Shown here one piece after another: positions 7,949-16,274 of a stretch of 33,915 bases of DNA. Below the pieces are notes generated by a model. It worked only from the letters and a program-made list of their open reading frames with translations. It made no database searches and was not told where the DNA came from. The stretch is from an uncultured Candidatus Saccharibacteria bacterium (GTDB lineage Bacteria > Patescibacteriota > Saccharimonadia > Saccharimonadales > Saccharimonadaceae). The stretch lies in assembly GCA_944391325.1 (NCBI GenBank), contig CALXTC010000003.1, positions 1 to 33,915 of the forward strand. The letters are read 5' to 3'. The position numbers and the translations under genes were made by a program. Positions within the stretch are counted from its first letter, which is position 1. Every line of letters begins with the position of its first letter.

Positions 7949-9010
7949 TTAGTCCTCGATAGCCTTGGTGTTTTCAGCCTCGTTCTTGCTCATTATCTTG
8001 TAGATGGCAAAACCGATGGTTGCGCCTAGAATGCTGCCAATGATATAAACCAAGATTGGCCACATAAATGCCTGGACACTACCCCAACCGAATACGCCCA
8101 TAGTGGCGGCGATAGCTGGGTTTAGAATGGCTGTGCTACCAGCAATTAGTAGACCAGCGATTAAGCTGACACCCATGGCTAAGCCAGCGGCTACCTTGCT
8201 ATCCTTACGCTTGACGTAGGCATAGGCTGCGCCAACGCCCACAACGATTGAGCCTAGGATTTCAGCAAGTAGAGCAACCCATTCCTTACCCTCGGTTAGT
8301 TGGTTGTATTGGAATAATTCTGGAGCCTCCTTGCTAATACCTAGCTGGGCAGCAATGGTATCAATACCACCGTAAGTTTCTACCCACTGATCGTAACCAC
8401 CATATTGCTCTAGGGCTTCCTCGGTGACGCCGGCGCTTTCGACGCCCTGGCGAACTGTTGCCTCGTAATCATAGCCAGCGTTGTTGATGCCGGTTAGGAT
8501 AAAGAAGGCTAAAATTGCACCTAGAACCTGGGCGACAATATAGGCAACGGCCTTGACGCCATTAATCTTGCGGTTAATCCACTGAGCCAGTGTGATGGCT
8601 GGGTTGAAGTGTGCGCCGCTAATACCAACAAATGCAATGACCATAGCAACTATCGCTAGTGCAATGCCGATCAAGCCGTAGTAACTATTGTTAACTAGAC
8701 GAATAAACACAGCCGTAATTACAAATGTGCCAATTAGCTCGGCAATTAGTGCAGCTGGATTTAGAGCGGCCAATTTATCGCTCAGAGTTAGTTTCTTTTT
8801 GCCGTTTTTGTCGACGGTCTTGTCGATAACGGGTGCTTCAACCTCAACGACTTCAACAACCTCTTCGACTACGTCTGGTTCGGTACTGTTAATCTTGTCG
8901 GCAACCTCCTCGGCCTTGACCTTGGCTGCTTCTGCCTTGGTCTGTTTGGCTGACGCAGGCTTGGTAGACTTCTTGCTAGAAGTAGAGCGCTTGCTCTTCT
9001 TTGTAGCCAT
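7949..9010 (-). CDS. MIP/aquaporin-like channel with long cytoplasmic tail
   Basis: A 353-residue protein. Residues 1-80 are a charged Lys/Ala/Ser/Glu-rich tail unlike ordinary aquaporins. The rest has six or so membrane helices with two half-helix NPA motifs: GAHFNPAIT and, near the C-terminus, AILNPAIAATMG. The second NPA lacks the following Arg that forms the selectivity filter of most aquaporins (NPAR), so the pore is probably unusual. About 65 acidic, Tyr-rich residues are inserted between helices 3 and 4. The family normally passes water, glycerol or small neutral solutes; the substrate here is unknown. The start ATG is supported by AAGGAGGG six bases upstream. The gene is monocistronic between a bidirectional terminator and its own promoter. 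Confidence 0.88.
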   Translation of the reverse strand: MATKKSKRSTSSKKSTKPASAKQTKAEAAKVKAEEVADKINSTEPDVVEEVVEVVEVEAPVIDKTVDKNGKKKLTLSDKLAALNPAALIAELIGTFVITAVFIRLVNNSYYGLIGIALAIVAMVIAFVGISGAHFNPAITLAQWINRKINGVKAVAYIVAQVLGAILAFFILTGINNAGYDYEATVRQGVESAGVTEEALEQYGGYDQWVETYGGIDTIAAQLGISKEAPELFQYNQLTEGKEWVALLAEILGSIVVGVGAAYAYVKRKDSKVAAGLAMGVSLIAGLLIAGSTAILNPAIAATMGVFGWGSVQAFMWPILVYIIGSILGATIGFAIYKIMSKNEAENTKAIED

Positions 9011-9016
9011 TTATGT

Positions 9017-9076
9017 CCCTCCTTACATTAATAACTTACCCTGGTAATTTTACATCAAGGTGTAATTATCTTGCAA
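9017..9076 (-). promoter_or_regulatory. Promoter and ribosome site of the aquaporin-like gene
   Basis: On the minus strand, TTGCAA (9076-9071), an 18-base spacer and TAAAAT (9052-9047) form a sigma70-type promoter. A leader of about 30 bases carries AAGGAGGG (9024-9017), six bases before the ATG. It is a clear leadered, Shine-Dalgarno gene. Confidence 0.65.
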
Positions 9077-9124
9077 GTGGTTAAACTGACTATTTAATGA
9101 ATTGCACTGACCTATGGCTGTCGT

Positions 9125-9139
9125 TATAATATGCCTATG
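9125..9139 (+). promoter_or_regulatory. -10 box placed for a leaderless start at 9137
   Basis: TATAAT at 9125-9130 abuts ATG 9131 and lies six bases before the in-frame ATG at 9137. Normal spacing puts transcription start exactly on 9137, so that second ATG is the preferred start. Confidence 0.55.
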
Positions 9140-9370
9140 TCTATTATTTATAATGATACTCAGGAAAAAAGCGAGCTACAGCGTAAGATTACGGCAGAAT
9201 TGCGCGCCAAACAGGAGGCAGCCTCGTCAAATGAGGTCAAGCAATCACTAACAAGTTTTGATGATCCCGATTATAGTCGAGAGATTAAACTATCTAAAAC
9301 TACCATCTGGGTTATCATTTTGGCAGTTGCCGCGTTGTTAGCGGTGTTGCTATATATGATGGTTAGATGA
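9137..9370 (+). CDS. Small tail-anchored membrane protein, unknown function
   Basis: A 77-residue protein if started at ATG 9137 (79 from ATG 9131). Residues 1-50 are polar and charged with a helical, Lys/Glu/Gln-rich section; a single membrane helix (about 54-74, TIWVIILAVAALLAVLLYMM) sits at the C-terminus, followed by VR. This is the layout of a tail-anchored protein with a cytoplasmic N-terminus. It is the only gene in the window ending in TGA, and an in-frame TAA follows two codons later within a tandem 9-base repeat. It precedes another small membrane protein and pheS. I do not recognise a family. Confidence 0.65.
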   Translation: MSIIYNDTQEKSELQRKITAELRAKQEAASSNEVKQSLTSFDDPDYSREIKLSKTTIWVIILAVAALLAVLLYMMVR

Positions 9371-9379
9371 GTTAGATAA
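9362..9379 (+). repeat. Tandem 9-base repeat at the TGA stop
   Basis: GTTAGATGA (9362-9370) is followed directly by GTTAGATAA (9371-9379). The duplication supplies an in-frame TAA immediately behind the only TGA stop codon in the window. Confidence 0.8.
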
Positions 9380-9407
9380 TAAGTAAACTGTGTGTATAGG
9401 ATAAGAG

Positions 9408-10052
9408 ATGGAAAACAGTGGTGAGATACATATAAATAAACAACGTCGCCAGATATGGCGCCGGGTGATAGTCGGCTTGTTGCTGGTAATCGTTGTTGTT
9501 GCGGGAATTGGATTGTGGCGTTTCATTGACGCGACTAAGGCAGTCAACGATTACATTGCATCAGTTGACCGACAATATCGGGAAATTTCTGACGGTGGAA
9601 ATATTGATCAGGTTAATGTTCAGCTGCCATCAGTCTGGTTGGGTCAGCTACTTAGTCCAAAGTATCGCCGAGCTGTTGAATTGGATCAAAATTACCAGCA
9701 GTTAATTGACCGATTGCGTAATTACACGCTGACGATGCGAGCTCATAATGAACTGGTTGACAAGTTTAATGACGGTATGCAGGGCAACGAAATTCTAAAT
9801 AGCGACGTTTTAGAGTTGGCAATTCAGTTACGAGATGTGGTTCAGAAGCGTTATCCTGAGCGAACTAGTGAAATCGCTGCTCTAACTGAACTATGTCAAA
9901 TTATTGCCAGTAATACCAATTTTACTGATATCAGTGGCGACGTTAATAAGGTGCTGCATAGCAACGATAAATGGTTAAGTGAGGAACGTGAGGCGATTGA
10001 GGCGATGCGCGTGGAATTTCAGGAATCGATTAATTCACTTAATCAGCACTAA
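9408..10052 (+). CDS. Single-span membrane protein, unknown function
   Basis: A 214-residue protein with a short basic N-terminus (KQRRQIWRR), one membrane helix (about 18-41) and a long helical outside domain (about 45-214) rich in Gln, Asn, Asp and Leu with heptad-like spacing. The positive-inside rule puts the C-terminal domain outside. No catalytic motif or known repeat is visible; in outline it resembles LemA or septum-associated helical proteins, but no signature supports a name. The start ATG 9408 has a poor -10-like box (TAGGAT, 9397-9402) rather than a Shine-Dalgarno site. It is followed by the pheS promoter, so it is not clearly part of the pheST operon. Confidence 0.7.
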   Translation: MENSGEIHINKQRRQIWRRVIVGLLLVIVVVAGIGLWRFIDATKAVNDYIASVDRQYREISDGGNIDQVNVQLPSVWLGQLLSPKYRRAVELDQNYQQLIDRLRNYTLTMRAHNELVDKFNDGMQGNEILNSDVLELAIQLRDVVQKRYPERTSEIAALTELCQIIASNTNFTDISGDVNKVLHSNDKWLSEEREAIEAMRVEFQESINSLNQH

Positions 10053-10075
10053 GCCACTCAGACGAACCAGGCGTG

Positions 10076-10094
10076 TGCTATCATATATGATATG
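10076..10094 (+). promoter_or_regulatory. Extended -10 promoter, leaderless pheS
   Basis: TGcTATCAT (10076-10084) ends seven bases before ATG 10092, placing transcription start on or one base before the A of the ATG. No Shine-Dalgarno site is present. Confidence 0.6.
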
Positions 10095-11120
10095 AAAATT
10101 GACGACGTGCGAGACCTGTTGATGGGTCGTCTGTCTGAGCTAAAAAATCCTCATGATATTTTAAAGGCACCAGAATTAAAGGCATTGCTGGGTCAAATTA
10201 AGGATGTACCATCGGATGAACGGGCAAAGTTTGGTGCGGCTGTTAATTCGTTGCGCCAGGAGTTAAAGCAACAAGCTGATCAACTGACTCAACAAGCGGA
10301 ACAAGCGGCGATAGTACCACTAGATGTCACTGCGCCATTTGACGATAGTAACGAGCAGAAGGTTGCTGGTCGGCCAATGCTGTTGCCAGTCGAACAGGCC
10401 ACATTACATCCGCTAACTGTCGAGACCAAACAGTTAGTTGACGTATTCACTAGGATGGGCTTTGTCTGTGAGGAGTCGCGACAGATCGACGACGACTTTC
10501 ACATGTTCAGTAGCCTAAACTTTCCACCGAACCATCCGGCACGAGACGGCTATGATACCTTTCGTACGGAAGAGGGTTATATCCCGCCTGCCCATACAAC
10601 GGCAATGGAAAATCGTGTGTTGTCGGCCGGTCGGCAACAATTAGAGAATGGTGGCGTGATTGCCCATATTAGCTATGGTCGAGTGTTTCGTAATGAAGAT
10701 GCCGACGTAACGCATGACCACACTTTTAATCAATTCGAGGGTGTTTATGTTTCTAGAGACGCCACCTTGGGTCAGATGCTAGGTATGTTAAAAGACTTCT
10801 TCGAGACATATTATGGCCAATCGCTAAGGATTAAGACCCAGCCAGGCTATTTCCCATTCACCGAGCCAAGTTTGGAGTTTCAGATTGAAAAACCAGCGGC
10901 ACTTGGTGGCGGTGGTAAAGGTGGCGAATGGCTGGAAATGCTGGGTTGCGGCATGTTGCATCCAAATGTTCTGAAGGCGGCTGGTATCGATCCAACTAAA
11001 TATCAGGGCTTTGCCTGGGGTGGCGGCTTAGAGCGACTAGTGATGCTGAAATATGGTATCGAGGATCTTCGTCACTTTGAATCTGGCAAGTTGGCATTTC
11101 TGAGGAAGTTCAGGGGGTAA
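10092..11120 (+). CDS. pheS: Phenylalanyl-tRNA synthetase alpha subunit
   Basis: A 342-residue class II synthetase subunit. An N-terminal helical, Gln-rich tRNA-contact region (about 1-85) is followed by the catalytic core: FPPNHPARDGYDTF (motif 1 area), GRVFRNEDADVTHDHTFNQFEG (motif 2, with the Gln and Glu of the phenylalanine pocket), FTEPSLEFQ, GCGMLHPNVL and GFAWGGGLERLVML (motif 3). The usual LLRTHTS string reads IPPAHTTAM here, so the Arg before the conserved His-Thr is lost; other key residues look intact. With PheT it forms the alpha2-beta2 enzyme that charges tRNA-Phe. Two bases separate its stop from the pheT ATG, indicating an operon. Confidence 0.95.
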   Translation: MKIDDVRDLLMGRLSELKNPHDILKAPELKALLGQIKDVPSDERAKFGAAVNSLRQELKQQADQLTQQAEQAAIVPLDVTAPFDDSNEQKVAGRPMLLPVEQATLHPLTVETKQLVDVFTRMGFVCEESRQIDDDFHMFSSLNFPPNHPARDGYDTFRTEEGYIPPAHTTAMENRVLSAGRQQLENGGVIAHISYGRVFRNEDADVTHDHTFNQFEGVYVSRDATLGQMLGMLKDFFETYYGQSLRIKTQPGYFPFTEPSLEFQIEKPAALGGGGKGGEWLEMLGCGMLHPNVLKAAGIDPTKYQGFAWGGGLERLVMLKYGIEDLRHFESGKLAFLRKFRG

Positions 11121-11122
11121 AG

Positions 11123-13657
11123 ATGATAATTTCAGTAAATTGGCTTAAAAAGTATTTACAATCAGATGTCGACATTGATGAGCTAACGAACTTAATTGGG
11201 GCAAGGCTGGTAGAAATTGAGAGTGTCACCAATCTAGCCGAAAAATACCAATCACCAGTTATCGCCAAAGTAGTTGAGTGCGTAGCACATCCTGATAGCG
11301 ATCATTTGCATGTTTGCCAGATTGATGATGGCGGGGTAGTGAATGATGCGCCGCGGAATGATGACGGATATATTCAGGTAGTTTGTGGTGCACCAAATGT
11401 TCGTAAAAGTTTGATGGTTGCATGGTTGCCACCAGGGTCGATTGTCCCAGAAAGTTATGGCACATCTGATGAGTTTAGCCTGAGTAGCCGCAAACTGCGT
11501 GGTGTGATGTCGCATGGTATGTTAGCCAGTCCTCGCGAGCTGGACCTATGGAATGAACACGAGGGCATCATGGAAATTTCTGGCGATATTGCTAAGCCAG
11601 GAATGAAACTGTGCGACTATCTGCAACTAGATGATTATTTGCTAGAGGTTGAAAATAAAAGCTTAACTCATCGCCCCGATTGTTTTGGAGTAATTGGCTT
11701 TGCCAGAGAAGTGGCGGCCATTATGGGTGGGTCAGCTAGAATACCAGATTGGATTAATAATTTGGATGGCGACATAACTAGCGACGAAGTGTCGGTTGTC
11801 CCCTCCGTCAAAATTGTCGATAGTTCACTGTGCTCACGATATGAATGCATAGTCCTAGACAATGTTGACAGTAGTCGCAACCTGCCCGACGATCTACGAA
11901 GTCTGATCGGGCGCGTTGGCGTCAACTCGATTTCAGCCCCAGTAGATATCACTAACTACCTGATGCTGGATAGCGGTCAGCCACTTCACGCCTTTGATCT
12001 GGATAAGGTGATGGAGGTTTCGCCGACTGGAGCAGCCGATATAGTGGTCAGGGCGGCAGCTAAGGGTGAAACACTCGAGCTATTGGATGGTCGCACTATT
12101 AATTTGGACCCAGCAGATATTGTGGTGGCTGTTGGCGACCAGTCGAACAGTGTGCCGATTGCGTTGGCCGGGGCTATGGGTGGTATGGCTACGGAAATTA
12201 CTCGTGGGACGAAGCGAGTTCTATTAGAAAGTGCTACGTTCGATCTGTATCACTTACGTGGTACTCAGTTCCGTCATGGTGTCTTTAGTGAGGCGATTAC
12301 TCGTTTTACTAAGGGGCAGCCATCTCCTCTGACTCGCCCTGTGTTGTTGCAGGCTGTTCAGATGCTTAAGGACTATGCTGGCGCTAAAGTAATTAGTGAC
12401 ATTGCCGAGGACTATCCATTAAAACCGGTGAAAACTGAATTTGAGATTCCCGTTGCTCGGTTTACAGACGTGCTTGGTTGTTATGATGATTCGGGTAAAG
12501 TATCCGCCTATAGTAGCGACATGATTGTCGAGACGCTGACTAATTTGCAGTATAGTGACGTGTCGGTTAAAAATGAATCAGTTAAGGCGGTGGCTCCGTG
12601 GTGGCGAACCGACCAGCACATTGCTGAGGACGTCATTGAGGACATCGGTCGAGTGACAGGTTTTGATAACATCGCACCAGACTCACCGCTACGTCGCTAC
12701 GTTGCAGCCCCATACAATCAACTATATGAACGACAGATGTGGCTGCGTGATCGATTGTGTAAGGCTGGTGGCAACGAGGTGATGTCTTATTCGTTTATTC
12801 ATGGTGATTTGCTTGATTCGGTTCATGATGATAAGTCTCAGGCATACCGGATTGTTAATGCCATCTCGCCCGATTTGCAGTATTATCGACGTGATATTTT
12901 GCCGAGCTTGATTGAGCGAGCCAGGGATAATTTGCGGGCGGGGTATGATAACTTTATGCTGTTTGAGTTGGGCAAGGTGCATCGACGTGGTCTAATGGAC
13001 GATACGGAGCCTAATCTGCCTGCCGAACTATCTGAAGTTGCCGGCATTGTCGTTGATAAGGCTAAGCATGCTGATTCGGCACTCTATGTAGTTAAAAAAA
13101 TAGTTAATTACGTACTCAATTTGGGCGATGAGTTAAAATATGTTCGTTTGGATAAGTATTCTGGACAACTAGATAGCTCAACCAATGTTTACGAGCCACT
13201 AAGATCGGCGGTCTTACTGATTGATGGCAGATATATTGGTGTAGTTGGTGAACTAAGGAATGATGTGCGACAACGCTTTAAGTTGCCCGAGTTTGTGGCT
13301 GGGTTTAGTTTGATGTTAGGCGGGCTGTTGTCATATATTGATAGGGATATAGAGTATACACCAGTTTCTAGATATCAGGGGACTAGCCGAGACATTACTT
13401 ATCAGGTATCTAATGAGGTTGATTATGCGGATGTGTATAGTTTTACCAGGCGAGTCCTAGTTGATAAATTACCTGATCATATTGTGGCCGAAGTGTCGCC
13501 AAGAGATATTTATGCTACTAGTGATGGTAAGCGCAACATTACATTGCACATTGATTTTCACGATTTGACAAAAACAATCGATGCTAAGTTAGTTGGCAAG
13601 GTAATGGATAGGTTAGCAAAACAATCAAGCAATGAACTAAACGCACACGTAATTTAG
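11123..13657 (+). CDS. pheT: Phenylalanyl-tRNA synthetase beta subunit
   Basis: An 844-residue protein of full family length. In order it has an N-terminal PheT segment (ISVNWLKKYL), an OB-fold tRNA-binding domain (about 40-165, with VVCGAPNVR and LRGVMSHGMLAS), the B3/B4 editing region with SLTHRPDCFG and DITNYLMLDSGQPLHAFD, the B5 domain, a catalytic-like core, and the C-terminal FDX-ACB anticodon-binding domain (YQGTSRDITYQV onward). It is the partner of PheS and also edits mischarged Tyr-tRNA-Phe. An AGGGGGTAAAG stretch overlapping the pheS stop acts as its ribosome site. A strong ribosome site for the FKBP gene begins at its own stop codon. Confidence 0.96.
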   Translation: MIISVNWLKKYLQSDVDIDELTNLIGARLVEIESVTNLAEKYQSPVIAKVVECVAHPDSDHLHVCQIDDGGVVNDAPRNDDGYIQVVCGAPNVRKSLMVAWLPPGSIVPESYGTSDEFSLSSRKLRGVMSHGMLASPRELDLWNEHEGIMEISGDIAKPGMKLCDYLQLDDYLLEVENKSLTHRPDCFGVIGFAREVAAIMGGSARIPDWINNLDGDITSDEVSVVPSVKIVDSSLCSRYECIVLDNVDSSRNLPDDLRSLIGRVGVNSISAPVDITNYLMLDSGQPLHAFDLDKVMEVSPTGAADIVVRAAAKGETLELLDGRTINLDPADIVVAVGDQSNSVPIALAGAMGGMATEITRGTKRVLLESATFDLYHLRGTQFRHGVFSEAITRFTKGQPSPLTRPVLLQAVQMLKDYAGAKVISDIAEDYPLKPVKTEFEIPVARFTDVLGCYDDSGKVSAYSSDMIVETLTNLQYSDVSVKNESVKAVAPWWRTDQHIAEDVIEDIGRVTGFDNIAPDSPLRRYVAAPYNQLYERQMWLRDRLCKAGGNEVMSYSFIHGDLLDSVHDDKSQAYRIVNAISPDLQYYRRDILPSLIERARDNLRAGYDNFMLFELGKVHRRGLMDDTEPNLPAELSEVAGIVVDKAKHADSALYVVKKIVNYVLNLGDELKYVRLDKYSGQLDSSTNVYEPLRSAVLLIDGRYIGVVGELRNDVRQRFKLPEFVAGFSLMLGGLLSYIDRDIEYTPVSRYQGTSRDITYQVSNEVDYADVYSFTRRVLVDKLPDHIVAEVSPRDIYATSDGKRNITLHIDFHDLTKTIDAKLVGKVMDRLAKQSSNELNAHVI

Positions 13658-13674
13658 GGAGGAGTAGACATTAA

Positions 13675-14292
13675 ATGAGCACGCATAGTTTAACATCGCG
13701 TCGTCAACGGATTGTAATCTGGATTATTGCAATCGTTATGATTGTGGGAACAGTGGCTGGATTGATATTTATGGTTTTGGCAACTCAGGATAGTCGGATT
13801 GATCCAAACACTATTGCTCAGGATGAGTATTTAGAACAGCTTCAACAGCAACAGGAAGAGTATGAAAAACAGGCTGCTGAGGCACGCAAGAAGCTACGAG
13901 CTATCGAAGGATACGAGGATAAGGTGACAAGCTTTGACGCTAACTCAGTGACGGAGTTGGCTATCGAGACACTGAAGGAGGGTAGTGGCGCTACTATTAG
14001 CGAGAGCGACAGCCTAGAGGTCAACTACACTGGCTGGACGCCCGATGGTCAAATCTTTGATAGTACAAAATCCGATGGTGAAGACGCTAGACCACAGGTG
14101 TTTGCCCTGTCTAGCTTGATTGATGGATGGTCGGCACTGGCTGGACAAAAGGTGGGCGGTGTTTATCTACTGTCCATTCCCGCGGAGCAGGCTTATGGTG
14201 AGTCCGGCACTAGTGATGGTTCGATTCAGCCAAACACGCCGATCAAGTTTGTAGTAGAGGTATTGGATATAGATAACAGCAGCACTGAGTAA
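13675..14292 (+). CDS. Membrane-anchored FKBP-type prolyl isomerase
   Basis: A 205-residue protein with a basic N-terminus, one membrane helix (about 13-36), a Gln/Glu/Lys-rich coiled coil (about 48-80) and a C-terminal FKBP domain (about 95-203). The domain keeps VNYTGW, the IFDST pair (Phe-Asp of the active site), FALSSLIDGW with its Trp, and AYGESG with its Tyr, so it should be active. By topology the domain faces outside, where it may help fold the secreted proteins seen in this region. GGGAGGAG (13657-13664) lies ten bases before the ATG and starts within the pheT stop, so it is likely the third gene of the pheST operon. Confidence 0.92.
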   Translation: MSTHSLTSRRQRIVIWIIAIVMIVGTVAGLIFMVLATQDSRIDPNTIAQDEYLEQLQQQQEEYEKQAAEARKKLRAIEGYEDKVTSFDANSVTELAIETLKEGSGATISESDSLEVNYTGWTPDGQIFDSTKSDGEDARPQVFALSSLIDGWSALAGQKVGGVYLLSIPAEQAYGESGTSDGSIQPNTPIKFVVEVLDIDNSSTE

Positions 14293-14319
14293 ACCTCCAC
14301 GTTTATAAAGACGTTACGA

Positions 14320-14350
14320 ATGTCGCCTAGGTACGTAATCTAGGCGACAT
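14320..14350. terminator. Bidirectional terminator hairpin
   Basis: ATGTCGCCTAG (14320-14330) pairs perfectly with CTAGGCGACAT (14340-14350), followed by ATTTGG on the plus strand. It includes the last codons of the convergent phospholipase-like gene and ends the FKBP transcript. The T-tract is weak. Confidence 0.7.
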
Positions 14351-15329
14351 ATTTGGTCAGGAAGTCTTCTAATTGGGCGATGACATTTGGATCGGATGTT
14401 TCTAGGGCAACTTCCCTGGTGCCGGTATGAACGCCGATAGCAGTGAAATTGTGCGAACCGGTTAATGCTCGTTTGCTACCATCGGGCATAGTGGCAATTA
14501 TAAATTTAGCATGTAAATAGCGGGGTCGTTTATATAGATTGGGTTGCTCGGATACGGAGCGTCTAGTACCAATCATAATGTTATTGACGACGTCGGCTGC
14601 GCTGCCCTTAGGATTAAAATAAACCTTGGCCTGTTTGGCGTGCAGAATCTTGGCGAAACGTCCTGTTGGGCAATATTGTGTGACTACCGTAATATCCTTG
14701 GCCTGGCGGGCTAGTTTGACGGCGTGGTTGTAGATAACTGATTTGCCGAATAAACCGCTATCTAGTAATAGTTGGCCATATTCTGTATTAATGCAGTGAT
14801 CGCTGATGCGACGCTTTTGTGGGTCGGCTTCCTCGATGATGCGTTGCTCGGATACTAACCGTTTGGCGATGCGCTTGTCGTGCAAATGGAAGATGTAGTC
14901 AGTACGTTCTAGAACGCCGGACTGATTTAGATTGACTCCACCAAAGGAAAAAACATCGTCATCGATAATCGTCCATTTGCTATGAGTACGTCCAATCAGA
15001 TAGGGGACTCTTTGTGTGCCTAGCCAATGAAATTCGCCACCAACCTGGCTAAATTCCCGGCGCAACTGATTAGTTTCGACCATGTCCTTGCCAGCTATGC
15101 GCGATGGTAGGCGACTGGTTCGATCGCAAATAAAGGTCAGCAGGTCGACTGCGACGTGTACCTCGACGCCTCGTTCAGCAGCTTTAATAATTTCATCAAT
15201 TAAAATATCAGTCGCCTTGCCCCTGGTTAGGCTGAGGCTTATCAAATAGATACGCTTTTGTGATTTTTTGGCTAATTCAGCAGCCATTTTCACATAGTCC
15301 GTAGGCAATAATAGTTCTGGGCTACGCAT
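14340..15329 (-). CDS. Phospholipase D-like protein (two HKD motifs)
   Basis: A 329-residue cytosolic-looking protein with two PLD catalytic motifs: THSKWTIIDDD (His-x-Lys-x4-Asp, about 119-129) followed by FGGVNL, and LHAKFIIAT (about 280) followed by GSHNFT. The second lacks a clear Asp at the usual place because MPDG intervenes. No signal peptide or membrane helix is seen, whereas true cardiolipin synthases usually carry N-terminal helices. It could be a cardiolipin synthase-like transferase, a phosphodiesterase or a nuclease. The start ATG 15329 is supported by TGgTATAAT ten bases upstream. It is convergent with the pheST-FKBP operon. Confidence 0.88.
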   Translation of the reverse strand: MRSPELLLPTDYVKMAAELAKKSQKRIYLISLSLTRGKATDILIDEIIKAAERGVEVHVAVDLLTFICDRTSRLPSRIAGKDMVETNQLRREFSQVGGEFHWLGTQRVPYLIGRTHSKWTIIDDDVFSFGGVNLNQSGVLERTDYIFHLHDKRIAKRLVSEQRIIEEADPQKRRISDHCINTEYGQLLLDSGLFGKSVIYNHAVKLARQAKDITVVTQYCPTGRFAKILHAKQAKVYFNPKGSAADVVNNIMIGTRRSVSEQPNLYKRPRYLHAKFIIATMPDGSKRALTGSHNFTAIGVHTGTREVALETSDPNVIAQLEDFLTKYVA

Positions 15330-15348
15330 TGCAAGTAGTATTATACCA
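15327..15348 (-). promoter_or_regulatory. Extended -10 promoter of the PLD-like gene
   Basis: On the minus strand TGgTATAAT spans 15348-15340, ten bases before the ATG. The predicted leader is about four bases, with no ribosome site. Confidence 0.55.
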
Positions 15349-15355
15349 CTATGCG

Positions 15356-15415
15356 TTGCACCTAAATTCTGCTTGTGTTAATATTTTATTAAATACTAAG
15401 TTTTAGGGAGGGCAT
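15356..15415 (+). promoter_or_regulatory. Promoter and ribosome site of the acidic 253-residue protein gene
   Basis: TTGCAC (15356-15361), a 17-base spacer and TGtTAATAT (hexamer 15379-15384) form a promoter. The leader of about 25 bases carries AGGGAGGG (15405-15412) just before GTG 15416, which selects that start over the out-of-frame ATG at 15414. Confidence 0.6.
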
Positions 15416-16177
15416 GTGGATATTCCATCGGATAAGAATAATAAAGATGAGCCTAAATTATCTGGCGTTAGCTCGGTGCCAACGGATATGACTAGTAATG
15501 CTGGTAGCACTAACTCGTTAGACCCATTGGCAAACTTTACGCTGGGCGATAATGGTGAAAAGCTGGAGTTTAATCCAAATGAAACTATCAGCACTAGCGA
15601 TGAATCAAGTGTCGGTGGTTACACCCGAATCAAGGAAACTGCTCCTGCTGATTCACAGGTGGATTTATCGGCCACTCCAATGGGCTCTGAGGACTCTACC
15701 GCTGAGCCACCCCAGATTAATCATGAATCCGACTTTGTTATTACCGACCCCGCTAAAATGGATTTCGTTAAAACCTATACCAAGGAGTATGATGATCTGG
15801 TTGAGGCGTCTACTCATGCGGTGGAGTCAATTCTGACTTCTATTGATACTACAGTGCGTGAACATACTAATGACATTGCTATCCCCGAGGAAGCATTGCA
15901 GTTTATTGATGGTGATAAGCCAAAGGATAACAAAGTCTCGAAGTTTGACGAGGCACAGGCTATTGTCCGTTCAATTATGAGCAAGGCTAGCGAGGCTAAG
16001 AAGCAAGGCGAAGAGGCGGCCATGGAGGCGTCGCGCGTTTACGATAGTATTCAACAATTCAAAAAGGATACCCAGACTGAAATCGCCTCGATTCGCAATC
16101 GTGATGAATTTGGTCGACCCAAGGACGGTGACGCTACGGCTGGCCTAGAGATGCCGACAATTCGTCATGGTCTGTAG
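15416..16177 (+). CDS. Acidic protein with disordered N-terminus, unknown function
   Basis: A 253-residue protein started at GTG 15416 because of the Shine-Dalgarno match. Residues 1-110 are Ser/Thr/Asp/Pro-rich and look disordered. Residues about 115-235 are predicted helical with charged heptad-like stretches (SKASEAKKQGEEAAMEASRVYDSIQQFKKD). A short tail follows (GLEMPTIRHGL). There is no membrane helix, signal peptide or enzyme motif. It may be a scaffold or cytoskeletal-type accessory protein, but that is only a guess from shape. It stands alone between its own promoter and an inverted repeat. Confidence 0.65.
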   Translation: MDIPSDKNNKDEPKLSGVSSVPTDMTSNAGSTNSLDPLANFTLGDNGEKLEFNPNETISTSDESSVGGYTRIKETAPADSQVDLSATPMGSEDSTAEPPQINHESDFVITDPAKMDFVKTYTKEYDDLVEASTHAVESILTSIDTTVREHTNDIAIPEEALQFIDGDKPKDNKVSKFDEAQAIVRSIMSKASEAKKQGEEAAMEASRVYDSIQQFKKDTQTEIASIRNRDEFGRPKDGDATAGLEMPTIRHGL

Positions 16178-16199
16178 TTAGCATAATGAATTAATAGTT

Positions 16200-16231
16200 A
16201 ATGTCCCCGGTTGCGACTAGCCGGGGACATT
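16200..16231. promoter_or_regulatory. Perfect 11-bp inverted repeat upstream of ppa
   Basis: AATGTCCCCGG (16200-16210) matches CCGGGGACATT (16221-16231) perfectly around a 10-base spacer. No T-tract follows, and the right arm shares its last base with the TGcTAAACT extended -10 (16231-16239) of ppa. It could be a terminator of the upstream gene or an operator over the ppa -35 region. Confidence 0.6.
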
Positions 16232-16274
16232 GCTAAACTAGAAGTGATAACTAAGTTACGAAAGGATAGATAAC

